Positions 62,463 through 64,000 of a stretch of 64,000 nucleotides of DNA are shown one piece after another. The notes below the pieces were generated by a model. That model did no database searches and had not been told where the DNA came from. It saw nothing but the letters and a program-made list of their open reading frames with translations. This stretch comes from Halobacillus ihumii (GTDB lineage Bacteria; Bacillota; Bacilli; Bacillales; Halobacillaceae). A program made the position numbers and the translations under genes. Location of the stretch: assembly GCF_902726645.1 (NCBI RefSeq), contig NZ_CACVAO010000001.1:2233362-2297361 (forward strand). Reading direction: 5' to 3'. Numbering within the stretch: the first letter of the stretch is position 1; every line of letters begins with the position of its first letter.

Positions 62463-63515
62463 TTGCTTACACAAGAGGAAGTACTGAATATTCTCCACTC
62501 TATCGAAGATCCGTTTTTACATAAAACGTTAGAAGAGACGGGTGGAGTTGAGGAGATAAAGATTAAGGAAGAGAAGAATCACGTCAGTGTAAAGGTGTTA
62601 ATTGCTAAGACCAACACGGCAGAACAAATGGAGCTGCAGCAAACGATCGTCAATGCTCTTAAAAGTGGCGGAGCGGCTACGGTGGGACTTCGCTTTGATC
62701 AGCTGCCTGACGACGTAATTGAGAAATTTCAGCCCGCTGCTGAAGAGGCTCAAGAAGCGTCATTGCTCGATGGTAAAACAGGCACGAAATTCATTTCCAT
62801 TGCGAGCGGGAAAGGCGGCGTAGGGAAATCAACTGTAACAGTTAACCTTGCTATTGCTCTTTCACGCTTAGGTAAAAAAGTCGGTATTATCGATGCTGAT
62901 ATTTACGGATTTAGTGTACCAGATATGATGGGAGTGGAAGAACGCCCGGTTGTCCGCGGAGAAAAGATCATTCCTGTGGAACGTTTCGGAGTGAAAATCG
63001 TATCTATGGGCTTCTTTGTGGAGGATAACTCTCCTATTATTTGGCGTGGTCCAATGCTGGGTAAAATGCTGACAAGCTTTTTCAAAGAGGTGGAATGGGG
63101 CGATTTGGACTATCTCCTGCTTGACCTTCCTCCAGGAACTGGCGATATGGCGCTGGATGTACATGCCATGCTTCCATCCTCCAAAGAAATAATCGTAACA
63201 ACCCCACATCCTACTGCTGCATTCGTAGCGGCTCGTGCGGGTCAAATGGCGATTAAAACAGAGCATGAGATTCTGGGCGTTGTGGAAAATATGGCCTACT
63301 TTGAAAGTAAAGAAACTGGTAATAAGGAGTTTGTTTTTGGCCGTGGCGGCGGAGCGAAATTAGCTGAAGAGCTGAAAACTGATATTCTTGGTCATGTTCC
63401 TTTGCAACAACCTTATGAAGATGAGGATGTATTTGCGCCTTCTGTGTATCAGTCAGATCACCCGATCGGTGTCACTTACCGAAACATGGCTGCTAAAATA
63501 ATCGATAAATATTAA
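62463..63515 (+). CDS. salA: SalA (YbaL), Mrp/NBP35-type P-loop ATPase
   Basis: 350 residues with a TTG start after AAGGAAGGTGACA. An N-terminal MIP18/DUF59-like domain (1-95, SIEDPFLHKTLEETGG) precedes a Mrp-type ATPase with deviant Walker A SGKGGVGKST and LLDLPPGTGDMALDVHAML. Mrp proteins act as iron-sulfur cluster carriers, although the usual C-terminal CxxC is not apparent here. In B. subtilis SalA is a regulator that represses scoC. Order cwlD-salA-gerD is conserved. Confidence 0.9.
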   Translation: MLTQEEVLNILHSIEDPFLHKTLEETGGVEEIKIKEEKNHVSVKVLIAKTNTAEQMELQQTIVNALKSGGAATVGLRFDQLPDDVIEKFQPAAEEAQEASLLDGKTGTKFISIASGKGGVGKSTVTVNLAIALSRLGKKVGIIDADIYGFSVPDMMGVEERPVVRGEKIIPVERFGVKIVSMGFFVEDNSPIIWRGPMLGKMLTSFFKEVEWGDLDYLLLDLPPGTGDMALDVHAMLPSSKEIIVTTPHPTAAFVAARAGQMAIKTEHEILGVVENMAYFESKETGNKEFVFGRGGGAKLAEELKTDILGHVPLQQPYEDEDVFAPSVYQSDHPIGVTYRNMAAKIIDKY

Positions 63516-63524
63516 TATAAGTAA

Positions 63525-63560
63525 AAAGCACGCAGTTTGTTTCTACAAGCTGCGTGCTTT
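63525..63560. terminator. Bidirectional terminator between salA and gerD
   Basis: AAAGCACGCAGTTTGT (63525-63540) pairs with ACAAGCTGCGTGCTTT (63545-63560), 16 pairs with one G-T, around TTCT. On the minus strand it is followed by five T, making a strong gerD terminator; on the plus strand the T run is shorter. Confidence 0.9.
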
Positions 63561-63568
63561 ATTGATCG

Positions 63569-64000
63569 TTAAGCACCTTGTCCTGAGCTGGACTGCTCTT
63601 GTCCACCCTGCTTTTGCTTTTGTCCTCCACTTTGCTCGCCGGTTTTCATTTTCTCTGCAGCCTGGAGCAAAGTTTCGGTCATTTTAGCTTGAAACACAGG
63701 GCTGTTTAAAGTTTCCTGTATCGTTTTCTCTAAGTGAGCTCTAAATTTCTGACCTTGCATAACTTCAAGCATCTGCTCCATCATTTCAGGGTTTTGATAC
63801 AGCTCTATAAGTGATTTCTGATATTCAGGGTCTTTCATTAATCCCTTCATCAGTTTTTTTTGCTCTTCTTCAATCACTTTACTGAATTCCTGGACAAATT
63901 TTGGATCTGTAAAAAGTTTACTCCAGAATTTTTTGCCTTTTTCTGAAAGCAGGGTTTCACTTACAGCTTGTTTGACCACTTCAGAGTCCAATGCCATAGC
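63569..64000 (-). CDS. gerD: GerD, spore germination lipoprotein (5' end outside window)
   Basis: About 143 codons of the 3' part are visible; the frame continues past base 64000, so the signal peptide and lipobox are missing. The helical GerD core is recognised by EKGKKFWSKLFTDPKFVQEF, GLMKDPEYQKSLIELYQNPE and GQKFRAHLEKTIQETL. GerD clusters nutrient germinant receptors in the spore inner membrane. The C terminus is a Gln/Gly/Ser-rich tail (SGGQKQKQGGQEQSSSGQGA). The methionine at 63997 is probably internal, since GerD proteins are near 185-200 residues. Confidence 0.92.
   Translation of the reverse strand, partial: AMALDSEVVKQAVSETLLSEKGKKFWSKLFTDPKFVQEFSKVIEEEQKKLMKGLMKDPEYQKSLIELYQNPEMMEQMLEVMQGQKFRAHLEKTIQETLNSPVFQAKMTETLLQAAEKMKTGEQSGGQKQKQGGQEQSSSGQGA

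Overview
The window is a core-genome segment of a low-to-mid-GC Gram-positive spore former of the Bacillaceae. Gene order follows the Bacillus subtilis stretch from an rRNA operon through ctsR-clpC, rpoBC, S10-spc-alpha and cwlD-salA-gerD almost gene for gene. Protein details (acidic proteins, TTG starts on radA, rpoB, rpoC, adk and salA, zinc-type S14/L33/L36, gerD and cwlD for spores) suggest a moderately halophilic genus such as Halobacillus or a close relative. The genus is inference; the family is well supported.

Layout. 1-371: 3' end of a 23S rRNA, a complete 5S rRNA and the rrn terminator. 424-1116: an MgtC/SapB membrane protein. 1.2-5.9 kb: ctsR-mcsA-mcsB-clpC behind a CtsR operator. 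6.0-11.0 kb: radA-disA-yacL and an in-frame ispD-ispF fusion; an ECF-type (SigM-like) promoter lies before radA. 11.1-16.6 kb: gltX, a cysteine T-box, cysE-cysS-mrnC-rlmB-rae1. 16.7-18.5 kb: sigH, rpmG, secE, nusG. 18.6-29.3 kb: rplKA, rplJL with an L10 leader, ybxB, rpoB, rpoC. 29.4-34.2 kb: rplGB, rpsL, rpsG, fusA, tuf. 34.2-34.9 kb: non-coding, holding a hairpin-rich element that resembles an interspersed Bacillaceae repeat, then the S10 promoter and leader. 35.0-49.9 kb: the S10-spc-alpha ribosomal cluster with secY, adk, map, a KOW protein, infA and rpoA. 50.1-54.5 kb: the ECF transporter module (ecfA1-ecfA2-ecfT), truA, rplM, rpsI, ending at a strong terminator.

54.5-61.6 kb is the only accessory part. 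From memory of B. subtilis, rpsI and cwlD lie close together there; here they are separated by a catDE-like pair (DoxX protein plus ring-cleavage-type VOC protein, with a TTAC-N5-GTAA operator) and by a convergent, minus-strand cell-wall recycling operon (serine hydrolase, NagZ, NamZ) under a GntR/HutC-like operator. 61.66-64.0 kb: cwlD, salA and the truncated gerD.

Functionally the window combines stress proteolysis and DNA-integrity signalling (ClpC, McsB, RadA, DisA), isoprenoid and cysteine synthesis, translation and transcription machinery, vitamin uptake energising, quinone/thiol-stress detoxification and muropeptide salvage. I see no mobile element, CRISPR array or defence system. The most informative signals are regulatory RNA and operator structures between genes, the IspDF fusion, and extra domains on the exported cell-wall enzymes.
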